A stretch of 64,000 bases of DNA, taken from Gliomastix tumulicola. Its lineage: Eukaryota > Ascomycota > Sordariomycetes > Hypocreales > Bionectriaceae. The notes beneath the pieces were generated by a model. It was not told the DNA's origin. It was given only the letters and a program-made list of their open reading frames with translations, and made no database searches. A program made the translations under genes and the position numbers. Shown one piece after another: positions 45,193 through 55,560 of this stretch (within the stretch, counting starts at the first letter, position 1; every line of letters starts with the position of its first letter). The stretch spans positions 2,033,336-2,097,335 of the forward strand of contig BCHX01000006.1 of assembly GCA_001599755.1 (NCBI GenBank). Reading direction: 5' to 3'.

Positions 45193-46208
45193 TTATCGGC
45201 TCTCCAAGATGACACCCGTCACCGCTGACCAGAACACCCATCGCCACACTTTGATAGACAACCCATCGGCCATGCAGCTCAAAGGAAGCGCATATGCGAT
45301 GGAGAACGTCGCGATGGCCGTCCGGGACCTGAGCGGCGAATAACGCTCCTGGAAAGTCGTCAGAGGCTGCTCTGCCGATGGCAGACCAGGGTGACCGGGA
45401 AGCACAAGCCACATGATGATGAAGAATATCTGCTCCCCGTCAATAATGTGTCAGCTTCAAGCCTGGGGCTTGGAGATCAGGTGAGTGTGTTTGTATCATA
45501 CCGACTCTGCCACGTCCGCCAGCGCTCCGAGGGCATATATGATGAAGACACCATCCCGCGGGCGAATTCTTTCCTGGCAAAAGGACCAGAACGACACGTC
45601 CAGTCCATAGACTGTCTTGATCGTATCTTCGATTGCTCGGATGAGGATGTAGAAGATCAAGGCAAAGCATACGTAAGCGGTGACGCGCTCCTTGACGCAG
45701 TGGCTGAAGCGTTTCTCCGGGACAGTCGAGTACTCCATACGTGGTCCTTGTAGCAGCAGTGCCACAGACCCTGGGTCCATGTCTCGCCTCTGAAGGACAC
45801 ACATCAGCAGACAATCCAGACAGTAGGTGATATCCCGCGTCGAGAACTCACATTCAAGGTGATCGCAGTCAGCATCCCGCAGAAGGTGTAGGCCAGACCG
45901 GCGTGCACAAGGGCATTGAAATGCGCATGTTTCTCGTTGCGGATCATAACATGCTCTGCGGCCGCACCCATGACGAGCGCGAGAAAATTCGTGTTGGCCA
46001 CATGAATGAGGACTATACCCAGGTAGTCAATGGTGTTTCTAGGCATCTGAGGGGGCCCGACGATCATGCGGTAGAAAAGAAAGATCAGCCAGGGGAAGAG
46101 AAGATACCGGCCGTACTGTGAGGCCAAAGGCCCGACGCTTGGGGGCCAGGAGAACGCCGCGCTAGATGAGATGCCCAAGAGGCCGAGGTGCACCAAGAGA
46201 GACAACAT
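45193..46208 (-). CDS. integral membrane protein of unknown function
   Basis: Three exons on the minus strand: 46208-45852, 45789-45502 and 45429-45193; 293 aa. Donors are GTGAGT and GTATGA, acceptors CTTCAG and GAGCAG, and all introns are phase 0. Hydrophobic segments are spread along the whole chain: LSLLVHLGLLGISSSAAF, YLLFPWLIFLFYRMIV, IDYLGIVLIHVANTNFLALV, HAGLAYTFCGMLTAI, VTAYVCFALIFYILIRAI, GVFIIYALGALADVAE, IFFIIMWLVLP and a C-terminal segment around KVWRWVFWSAVTGVI, so about seven or eight helices. The size and topology recall fungal biosynthetic membrane cyclases or short wax-synthase-like proteins, but I see no diagnostic motif and make no functional call. It sits alone between two gene-poor regions. 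Confidence 0.72.
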
Positions 46209-48478
46209 TGTAGAAGCTGTGGCGTGCTATAGACGTACGGTACAGTTGTTCTTGATGAGGGATGGACTTGTTGGTGGAACCGAATGAGAGCTGAAGATCT
46301 TGGGTAAGCGAAGTTTGCATGAGCAAGGCAGGAGCGAGTGGCAGCAGCCTCGAAGTCAAACTTGGAAGTTGCTGCCAGTTACTCTGGGAAGGAGCCAACT
46401 CCGCCTTGACGCCAACCTCCAGTTTGAGCAGTGAAACAAGGGAAGGAGCCATTGAGGCAACTGTGTGTTATCCGACATTGCATCGAGGCGAAGGTGAGAG
46501 AAGACTGATTAAGAACGGAGGACTACCCGAGTAAGCGCTGTTGGAGAGGTGAAGTCCAAGGTGAGCTCTGTTGCAGATTTGAATCCACTTTCATCCTAAC
46601 AGTTGGTTTCTGCTATGCAAGGCTTCTTCAACTACCGTGTAGTAGTACGGCTGCGAGCATATCGTTCAACCACGAGACGTTAGGGTTACAAGAAGACCTG
46701 TACTAAATGCACCGCTCTTCCCGCCCAGGGGAGCTATTCCTGGCCATACTCGATGGCTCCTTGCAGCTAGGTGAGTCTAGAACTTCGCTTTGTTTCCAGA
46801 GACATCAGGCGAGAAAAGGTTACTTGTCGCTGAGCATAGTGATACCTGGATTCGAGGACGATTGTAGGATTAGAAGTCGGCCAGCTACTTACACAATATA
46901 GTGACCCAATACGAGATATTGTTCTCAGCCACAGCCCAAACATTACTGGCAGACCACTAAAAGATAGAATATTTCATACATCGAAGTTGGCGGCAGGTTC
47001 AGTTCAGTTCAAGAGTTGACAGCCACGAAGATGCTGATGCTTGATAGACGAAGAGCGATCGCCTCAAACGGTGCACGCACCAGCAAACGGAACACCGCCA
47101 GTGGATTCCATCTTTCCACAATCCTCCGTACACTATCGATTCGCAGCAATGGGGCGTCACTTTTTTATCAATCTGAGAGAACTACACGACAGGTCATTTA
47201 TTAACTTGGCGGTCTAGTTCGAGCACAACCAGGCCCATCCCTGTACTTGTATCCATCGTGTGCGCGGGGTAAAGAGAGCAAAGGGGGAGTGTGGCTCTCT
47301 AAAAAGTCACGATGTGGATGCCTGGTATCTCAACAAGCACACAATTTCCCACCGGCCAGAGGACATCGGTACAGGAGATTAGTCCCGTTGCGAAGTTACC
47401 TGCAGACGGAACTATTCATAGAAGCTATGTACTGATACGCAGCTCCCGATTTCGTGGGCCATGGGCTTTGAGCAACACCCCTCTGCTCGGTACCGAGTAC
47501 CGCTTGTGGTTCCCAAGACCTCCGGTATCGGGGCGAAACGCAACACACACGCAAGCTGAAGTATGTTAGTCACCGGCATTCCACCAGGTCTGCCACAGAG
47601 CAGTCCTAGGCCCCCGTGTACTAGTTTGAAACTCGCTCACCGATATTACAGCAATGACATCTCTGGGGGGAGGAGTGGAGTAGTGGTGCCCTGACTCGGT
47701 GAGGGTGTCTCAGTGCGCCATCGGCCTAACCGCTGACGAGATCAGCGAGTTCTGGAATCGAAGGCTTGCGCAAGACCAACGTGATGAATCGTCATCCCAT
47801 TTTGGACCTCTAGGGCTGGAACCCTACAATATGTAGTGGCCATCATCTAGAACTGCCTAGCCGTTCATTGTCACGGTAGTGTGCATGCTTACGCTGCATA
47901 CAAAGACCAGCCTGGGCCTCTGTAGACGGGATGTCCGTCGCATTGGCGGCCTCAGTTCGCATTAGAGACGCCACCTCTAAGCGCAGAATGCAACTGCACT
48001 GCACCAAGGTGCGTAAGTACCTAGCTCAGTACGGAGTAGATCAGGTAACAGAGTGGCACAGTCCAGTCCCTCACTTAGCCTGCAACTTAGCAAGAAGCAT
48101 ACCTCCTTACCTAACTCTCTCAAGGGCCACCCATGCACTGCGCAGGCCAAGTGAGCGATGGTCAACCAGGCACAACCTGGAAGGTCCAGAAAAGAAGATT
48201 CTACGATCGGAAGACTTCCTGGAAGAAGCATTTACTGCCCCACCGTCCCGCGTGACGTCAAAACCTTGGAAGAGAAAAGCTGGAGAGGAAAAAAGTTAGC
48301 TGGTCGAGTGATCCCAGAAGTGCCCAGCCATCTGAGATACCCTAAACCACCTCAACGACCTTCCCGCCCATCCATCACCACCACCAGTCCTTCCATCAAT
48401 CAAGCCGGCCTGCATCAAGACAGGAATTTGTGTCAATACACACGTACGCACACCTACAATACCCTTTCTGCACCCATC
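46209..48478. other. intergenic region, 2.3 kb
   Basis: No gene is supported. It contains the promoter of the membrane protein at 45193-46208 and that of the Par32-like gene; a GTAAGTACCTAG-type motif lies near 48011-48022. Confidence 0.55.
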
Positions 48479-49067
48479 ATGACGCAGAACCAAGACGTCT
48501 ACCGCAAGGTCGGCCGCGGAGGCGCCGGCAACTTCTACCCCTCCAAGCAAGCAGATGAGGCAGCCAGGGTACGAACCCCCCCCCCTTATTTCTCCCCCTC
48601 CAGCCCTTGCATGGCCATGACGCTGAACGAAAGATCTCTAGGACATCGAAGCCCAGGAGGAAGCCGCCTCCGTCTCCCCGCCGCCCTCGTCCAAGCCCCC
48701 TCCCTCCGCCATCAGCCGCGGCGGCCGAGGAGGCGCAGGTAACTTCGTCGACAACACCGCCGCCGCGCGCAGCAGCAGACAGGAGGCCGCCGACGCCGAA
48801 CAGACCGCCGCCGCCGCCGCCGTGTCCACGACGCTAAAGACCAACCCGCACGGCGGCAGCCAGCAGCAGCGCGGGCTCTCCGGGCGCGGCGGCGCGGGGA
48901 ACTGGAACGCGGCGGCGGCTGCTGCCCCCGCGGCGGGAGCGCAGGGCGACGAGGAGAAGAAGGGGCTGGGCGAGGAGCTGGAGCGCAAGGTGCTCGAGGC
49001 CGTGGACCAGGGGTTGAAGATTCCGGAGAAGGCGCACCATGCTTTTGAGAAGAAGAAGGAGCCTTGA
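48479..49067 (+). CDS. Par32-like protein with GRGGAGN repeats (DUF3602)
   Basis: Two exons, 48479-48568 and 48642-49067; 171 aa. The intron has a GTACGA donor and a CTCTAG acceptor, in phase 0. The defining feature is three copies of GRGGAGN[FW] at residues 12-19, 58-65 and 111-118, in a hydrophilic Ala/Ser/Gln-rich chain ending in a Lys/Glu-rich helix (EELERKVLEAVDQGLKIPEK). These repeats mark the DUF3602 family. The yeast member Par32 is phosphorylated after TORC1 inhibition and blocks ammonium permeases Mep1/Mep3. By analogy this may link nitrogen status to transport, but that is inference. No transmembrane segment or signal peptide. The ATG at 48479 follows a C/A-rich leader and starts directly before the first repeat. 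Confidence 0.85.
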
Positions 49068-49279
49068 GATCCGATAGCAAGTTGATGGTTGGTGTTTGTG
49101 TGTCATTGGGAATTTGGCTTATTTTCGTTTTTTGGTTTTGAAGTATATACTGTACATCATCATGTCTGGCTACATGATACTTGGATCGATACCCCCCCAA
49201 CTTCAATAGACGTCCATATGACGCTTCCTTCTATGGATCGCCCCTACTTGCGCTGCTATGCGAGCATGAATCTTGCCGT
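49068..49279. other. convergent 3' region, Par32-like / Tap-like hydrolase
   Basis: About 210 bp between convergent stops; no gene seen. Confidence 0.7.
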
Positions 49280-51507
49280 CTACTGTCGCAGCCATCCCAG
49301 GCCAAAGTCAGCTTTCTCCGACAGCGTCCACATCGCCCTCGTGATCTCGTCACGCTCAGCCAGGGCGTGTCGGCTCGGCTTCTCGAAGAATTGGTAGTCC
49401 TGCTCGCACTGCGTGCCTGGCTCAGGGAGCGTCCCGTTGGCGAAGTAGGCGTGGACGACGCGCGCCGTGCAAGCTGAGGGAGCCGCAAAGGTGCAGTGCT
49501 GTGTATGGGGATCAGCCTCTTGTCTACCAATAGAGGTGTAGGACTGAAAAGGGGGGCGGGAATATGAACATACACCGTAAGAGTTCTGAGTCAGGATGAC
49601 AGACCCGGGGAAGTGTGCCGAGTTGTTCCTCGCACTCTGGAGAGGGGTGACGTTGTCGTGTAAGTTGTTAATGAAGAGCACCGGGTGATCAGTCACAATC
49701 TGAGCGTCCGCTAGAATATTATCAAACCTCGGTCAGCACATCTTCAAAGACACCAGTCAGGGGAGTGAACGAACCTTGAGGAACGACCCTCCACTTCGGC
49801 CGTACACGCCTCCCAACACAGGGCAGCCTGAACGCCGTATTCGACACCCCCGCCCACCGGCTCACGCTCCTCAGCTTCTCGACATACTCCTCGAACTCCT
49901 CGACCGTGTCCTCGACTGCCACGCCGTCCGAGCACATGATGGCCGAGTACGCGTCCTCCTCGTGCGGCGTCTCCTGCGGCTCGGTGGCCGGCACGTCCGC
50001 GACAGCACATAGCTGCTCCGACATGGGCACGCCGTCCTCGCTGCGGAAGTCCGCCGTGGCATGATAGTAGGGCAGGCCGTCGCCACGCTCGAGGCCCGCG
50101 TACACGGCCGCTAGGCGCTCGACGCCGCCGCCGAGGGGCTTGTACAGGATCTGGCGGAGGAGGACCTGCGCGTCCGTGTAGGTGATGACGCGGGGCATCT
50201 CGGGCCCCGTGCCGGCGGCCCAGGCAGGGAGGATGACGGGGCGGCTCTTGAGCTGTTCGAGCAGCTTTGCCCGTCGTTCCTCGATGGCGGCCGGGCTGGA
50301 GGCCCAGAAGTCGCATGTGTCAGGCCCGACCTTGTGGCACGCCTCGTCGAAGGCGTCCAGGATTGAGTCAGTGTCTTGGAAGAAGTTGGCCCGGTCGCCT
50401 TCGAAGAAGTCGGTATAATCGACGTTCCCGTCGCTGACGAAACGCTCAATAGTCTCCGGGTAAAGCGTGGCGAATACGCCGCCGAGGATCGTGCCGTAGC
50501 TGTACCCCCAGTACCGGAGCTTCTCATGTCCCGTCTTGTGCAGGATCTCGAGCATATCCCGCGCCGAGTAGGCCGTGCTGAGGTGAGGGAGGATGTCCGT
50601 GTCGTTCATCTGTGCCTCGCAGGCGCCCGAGTAGGCCAGTGCTCGGGCGAAGGCATCGTGAATAAGACCGGGGCGCTCGTCCACGACTGGCGTGCCCTGA
50701 ATCGTCCAGATCTGTCTCTTCTGGAAGCTGGCCCAGCAGTCCATCCTCGGGGTAGACACGCCGACTAGGAGGAGTCAGCCGTTGGCTGTTGATAGGGTCA
50801 TATATAAGAGTAACTCACCGCCACGAGGATCCCAGCTGATAATGTCCTGGCGCCTATATCAGTAAGTCCGTACTACCATCATTGTGTGATGGGCCAAACT
50901 GGGCTCCTCTTACATGGTTATCACCGACGATCGTCTGTAGACTCTTCCCCAGAGATCGCAGCGTAGCCACGCCAGAACCCCCAGGACCCTAGAGGCCGTG
51001 TCAGTCAACCTGCAAACATGGAGCGGTGCCAAGGTTGAACCTACACCGGGGTTCATGAACAAAGGCGGTACAGGGTTCTCCTCGGACTTTGCGGCCAACT
51101 TGATGACGCCCAGAATCACCTTTCGGCTCTTCTCTGGCGACTGCCAGTCCATGGGGACCTCGAGCCTCGCACACTCGAACTCGCCTTTATAGCACGGCTC
51201 CCACTTGAGATCTGGACTAGGAGTAATCTATCCCACATTTCAGGTCAGTCAAATCCATGCATGTGCTTATAAAAGGAGACAGATTGCTCACATTATGCCA
51301 CTTCCACGGCTCCGTTCCCTCGTCTTTGAGAAGGAGCTCCACATCGTCATCCGCATCCAAGACGTGGAACGTGAAGTTAACGACCAGCACAAGAATGCTC
51401 ATGAGCACCACACCCGCGAGCACGGGCACACCAAGCCGACGACGACCCCCGGCGTCACGCATACCCAGAAGGGGCGTCGTCTCGAAGAAGCTCATCTTCT
51501 CAGACAT
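49280..51507 (-). CDS. membrane-anchored Tap-like alpha/beta hydrolase (S33 family)
   Basis: Seven exons on the minus strand: 51507-51292, 51227-51045, 50988-50914, 50846-50819, 50764-49775, 49710-49574 and 49498-49280; 615 aa with frame kept throughout. Family members release tripeptides or cleave esters and amides. Seen: an uncleaved-looking hydrophobic anchor at about residues 27-49 (GVPVLAGVVLMSILVLVV), the NPGGPGGSG oxyanion loop split over exons 2-3, ISWDPRGVGVSTP, the nucleophile elbow WGYSYGT (Ser256), then a C-terminal TAP domain with LHDNVTPL (candidate Asp516) and SYGHCTF (candidate His544). Type II topology would put the enzyme domain in the lumen or outside. The exon 5 donor is a weak GTTCGT, but it is the only one that restores the Ala codon and family sequence. 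Substrate is unknown. Confidence 0.88.
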
Positions 51508-52687
51508 GACGGGCTAATCTGCAGCGCGCACACTCAAGAATTAACGTATTCTGTCTTGGCGGACACACACAAAAGGGGGCAATAAGACGCAGGCAACGGA
51601 GAGATTCATACATCAGACGACATGAAAGAAGAAGAAGAAGAAGGAGAAGAAGGAGAAGAAGAGACGATAAGGCCTCAGCCTAGCAAGAGAGGAGAAAGAG
51701 GGCACGAGATGACCTCCGTTGTATGTGTGCACACCTACTCGAGTCGTGTGGCTCGCCTGATCTACTATCTATCTAAACTGTCCCACGCCAAAAGGGAGGA
51801 TCAGGGTCTCTCTCTCTCTCTCTCTTTCCCCCAATGGCGCGGGGGGACCCATGGCTGGGCTGGCCCTATGGGAGGTTAGTGGCATGATGATCCTCCGTCA
51901 GACGCCAGCTGATAAGAGTCAAGAACCGCAGCGCCCAGGCCCTGTTGGGGGTGGGCGGTTTTGCCAGCGAATTGCGATATCATCGTTGCTGTGGAATGTG
52001 TCGTCGCTGATTGGACGGATATCGAGTCCAGCTGAACAAAGCCCGACAGGGGAGGAGGGGGGTTGCCCATCTCCGGGACCGGTCTTGGGGGGGGGGGCTT
52101 GCACTCGGATTCAGCCAGATAAGGAGAGGCCGTTCTCCCCAGACCATTTCTCTTGACTCGTCGAGCTGTTGGACAGGGAGATAACGAGTCAAAAGTTCAA
52201 ACGTTGGAATTGAAGCCCATTGTCTAGCGTCAAGTGCCGGCTCCCGTCCGTCTCTGCCACCGCTAAAGTAGCGTGACGGTGATGGTAGCTTGTGGAACCG
52301 CTCAGGCGAGAGCAATATCTCCTCTGGTATTCAGGAGGTGATTGCTTATCATGAGAAATAACCTTGGGGTTGAGACTCTGTAGATCTCGGACACCATGAA
52401 CCTCGACAGGGCATTCCCGGGTGTCCATCGCCAGCAGGGAAAACGAAAAATCCCGAGCGATCTCGCAAGGGTCTTACTCCAGGGTAGGCAGAGAAAATCA
52501 GAAGTGGATCCACCCCCGGATTTCAGTGACTGGCGGTTAAACGCCGGCAAAGCAAATCCATCCCGGCCTTAGCCGTCTATCGGTCGCCGACAAGAACAAG
52601 ATTTTCGACGAGAAGCCGGCATAACTCTCCTCGACGACTACGAACCACCCTCACCTCCCCGTTCGATCGCACATCCCCCCAGCAGAT
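51508..52687. other. divergent promoter region, Tap-like hydrolase / PAM18
   Basis: 1.2 kb between divergent starts. A GAA-type triplet tract (about 51627-51663) and a (CT)n tract (about 51807-51826) lie on the hydrolase side. No gene is supported. Confidence 0.6.
51627..51826. repeat. GAA triplet and (CT)n microsatellites
   Basis: A GAAGAA/GGAGAA purine tract at about 51627-51663 and a ten-unit CT run at about 51807-51826, both upstream of the Tap-like hydrolase start (51507). Confidence 0.8.
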
Positions 52688-53165
52688 ATGGCATCAGTAA
52701 TGGCCATCGGCGCGGGCGCCGCCGTCGCCGCATTCCTGGTACGTCTACCACCACCTCGACAGCACAGCACTCCGTCCAGAGGCAGAGGGGCCAAAAACGA
52801 ACTCATGTCTAACGCCTCTCCAGGGTCGCGCAGGACTCGTCGCCTGGCGCCGTTCCCGCGGCGGCGTCGGTGCCATGGGCAAAGCCTTCTACAACGGCGG
52901 CTTCGAGCCCAAGATGACCAAGAAGGAGGCGACCCTGATCCTGTCGCTAAAGTGAGTACCACGATCCACGGCCTTCGCCTCCAGATTCGTCTGCATACAT
53001 GCACTTACACGACCTCCCAGTGAGCGCTCCATCACCAAGGACAAGATCCGTAAAGCCCACCGCACGAACATGATTATCAACCATCCCGATCGAGGCGGCA
53101 GCCCCTACCTTGCGACCAAGATCAACGAGGCCAAGGAGTTGTTGGAGAAATCAACGACTTCATAA
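52688..53165 (+). CDS. PAM18: Pam18/Tim14, J-protein of the mitochondrial import motor
   Basis: Three exons, 52688-52738, 52824-52951 and 53021-53165; 107 aa. Donors are GTACGT and GTGAGT, acceptors CTCCAG and TCCCAG. Pam18 stimulates mitochondrial Hsp70 ATPase at the TIM23 channel. Seen: a short intermembrane-space/TM segment (MAIGAGAAVAAFLGRAGLVAW, about residues 5-25), the conserved MGKAFYNGGFEPKMTKKEA, and the J domain with LSLNERSITKDKIRKAHR, the HPD triad in NHPDRGGSPYLATKINEAK, and a short tail. Length matches the core family (yeast has a longer N-terminus). The stop immediately follows KSTTS. It is divergent from the Tap-like hydrolase and convergent with the nuclease-like gene, with no functional link implied. 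Confidence 0.95.
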
Positions 53166-53434
53166 AAGGCCGAACGGCGAAACGTCACGGACATTCATTC
53201 CGCCAGACTCGTGACCAAACATCACGACTGAGGCACTTGTACACTTGATGTATCATATCTCGATTTCATAGCGATGGCGTTCTGTCTTGGTAGTGGCTGC
53301 AAGAGCTTGGGTTATCTAGAGTCATGGATCGTAAAGGTCGATCCATGAATAGTGTACGAAGTCTAGGAAGCAAAAATCTCCATCTGTACATGTTCTCATG
53401 GCCTCCCTTTCCACTTTTCTATGCCTATCCCTAC
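53166..53434. other. convergent 3' region, PAM18 / Gfd2-like
   Basis: About 270 bp between convergent stop codons; no gene seen. Confidence 0.7.
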
Positions 53435-55110
53435 TCACTCAGGAGCTATCATCCATCCGATCGGCTCATACTTCTCACCCTTCTCCTCGACAGCCTTCTT
53501 GCGAAGATCCTCGATCGCGATCCCGAACAGCGCCCGAAGCGTGTACATTGCGTCATTGCCGGCGTTGTGAAGGTTCTTGCTGGGGGTTCCAAGATCGTTC
53601 AGGAGCGTCTTCAACCCACGACCGCTGTCCACACCCCTCCAGGCTTGGTGCAGTCCCTGAGTGTCGAGCACACGAGTTACGCGTCTCATGTCTGCAATAT
53701 CTAGACCAAGCTTGGATAGGTATTGGATATCCTGTTGAGTATCATGACCAACCAGAGCAATCTCGCGGCCCGCGTCGAGATACGGCTGAAGAACAGCAAG
53801 GATTGCGGCTGGAAGCTCAGCGTTGGTAGGCATCGTGCTCTCTCTACATATCACGTCAGTCTGGGCTTGAGTTGGAAGGGAACAGAAATAAGTCGACAGC
53901 CATACCCGAAATCAAAATTGTCAGGGCAGCCCTGAATGAACTCATGGTTCCGCAGTCCAGAGTACTCCTTCGTTCGGAGATGGTAGGACTTGACCAGGTC
54001 CCACCATCCCTGTCCAATGTCTCCAGGTGGTATCTTGACCATGTCCTTGGCATCAATGATGGCAAAGCCAACCTCAGAGACAGGATTGGGAGGACGTTCG
54101 AGGGCTTCGACATCAAGGGATACGAAGACCATCTCTGGCACTCCCTGCCAGCCTTTGAGGCCGAGGAGCCACTGAACCTCGGCGAGCATATGCTCACGAT
54201 CGGCCCTCTTCCTGGCTGCCTTGGCCTTGGATTTGGCATTGCCACGGTCCTTGACAGGAGGCAGCTTCATCTTCTTCATCTTGCTGAGAAAGTCCTCCTG
54301 GCAGATGGCTGTAGCAGCCTTGAAGGCATCGACGTCGTCCACGTTCAGCGGCGGCCATTCCTCGAGACTGAACGGCTTGTTTTCGGATCGTCCAGCAAAG
54401 CGTGGTCGCGGTGTATCATCCTGTCCGAATTTTATCAGGAACCTATCGGCATTGACACCAGCGGGTATAGACAGAGCGATGCCCAGTTCCTTGTTGATAT
54501 TGTCGAGGAAGAGTTGGAACTGGGAGGTCGGGACAAGGAAGAACGGCTTCTCCTTTGAGGAAGTCGGATCAAAGAGATAGAAGCTATTTATATCAAATTA
54601 GTCTCTGCATCCTAGGAGCACGAACGTCGGTTCTTACAAATCCCAGGTTCTGCCTTCGAATATCTTGTCAAAAAATGGCTTGACCTGCTGTTTGTTAACC
54701 GCCAAGCGCAAAACTTAGTAGGTATCGCGAGGGATGCATACATGAGGGCGGTTCGTCTTGCCGATGAAGTGGTCCGGATACTCGGTGATGACCTTCCAAG
54801 GACAGAACTCGACGTCTTTCTCGGCCATGTCGCCCACCTTGTGATGCTGGTCAAAGGCACCGTCAGTGCATGGCCGCGGGCCGACATCGTGCAGCTGGAA
54901 CCTGACGGGTGCATCCGACTCGGTGTTTCTTCCTTTCTTCTCGGATTTGGCTGCTTCTTTCTTGTTCGACGAGGGGCCAAAGACGGCGGCGATGGGCTGC
55001 ACCTCCTCATCCTCGTCGCTGAGAGGCTCTTGAGGATCGCCGAGAGGAACCTGGACTCCGAGAACGTCGGCAAGCTTGGCCAAGCAAGCCTTCATGTCGG
55101 CGTCATCCAT
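53435..55110 (-). CDS. Gfd2/YDR514C-like DEDDh nuclease-fold protein
   Basis: Four exons on the minus strand: 55110-54742, 54684-54638, 54583-53906 and 53843-53435; 500 aa. The acidic N-terminal half (residues 1-280) is fungus-specific and includes FFLVPTSQFQLFLDNINKEL. The C-terminal half is an RNase H-like exonuclease fold with an intact DEDDh set: SLDVEAL (Asp296, Glu298), LVGHDTQQDI (Asp399 or Asp403) and LHNAGNDAMYTLRAL (His457, Asp462). Related proteins are yeast Gfd2/YDR514C, and Neurospora QIP also belongs to the DEDD exonuclease group; which of these is the true orthologue I cannot tell. The first intron ends in a tandem AG (CAGCAG), so one Gln may be included or skipped. It lies head-to-tail with KU80, about 450 bp apart. 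Confidence 0.85.
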
Positions 55111-55560
55111 GGTGTTTCTACCCTGCTGAGCCGGAACAGGATACAGATAGAGCTTTGAACACGCAGCACCAAGGCGATGGAAGAGAGTAGTTGGAGTGAT
55201 AAAAAAGAAGAGGAGGCAAAAGGGCGGTAGGCGCGGAATTTATGGTGGCATTAATCATTGTGCGCAAACAGGGCTGCGTTTGCATGCATTACGAAATTGT
55301 GAAAAAAAGAAAAGGGAAGGCGAGACCGAGGCGAGAGCCAAATGGAAGGAATTCGTTGGCTAATGATCAGGCAGGAAGCCGCGTCCCGTGCAGAAGGAGC
55401 GGTGGGCGGGAGGCTGCATTGCATCGACCAATGAGCTGTCCAGAACGAATATTTCATGTCTCACAGACTAGTAGATTTCTTGTCGGATTGCTGCATTCTC
55501 ATTTATAAAGACATGTCCGTCTCAGTCTCAATGGATCGTCTAGCCGATCTCCACGTTTCG
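55111..55560. other. intergenic region, Gfd2-like / KU80
   Basis: 450 bp between two minus-strand genes: the 3' end of KU80 and the promoter of the nuclease-like gene. No gene seen. Confidence 0.65.
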
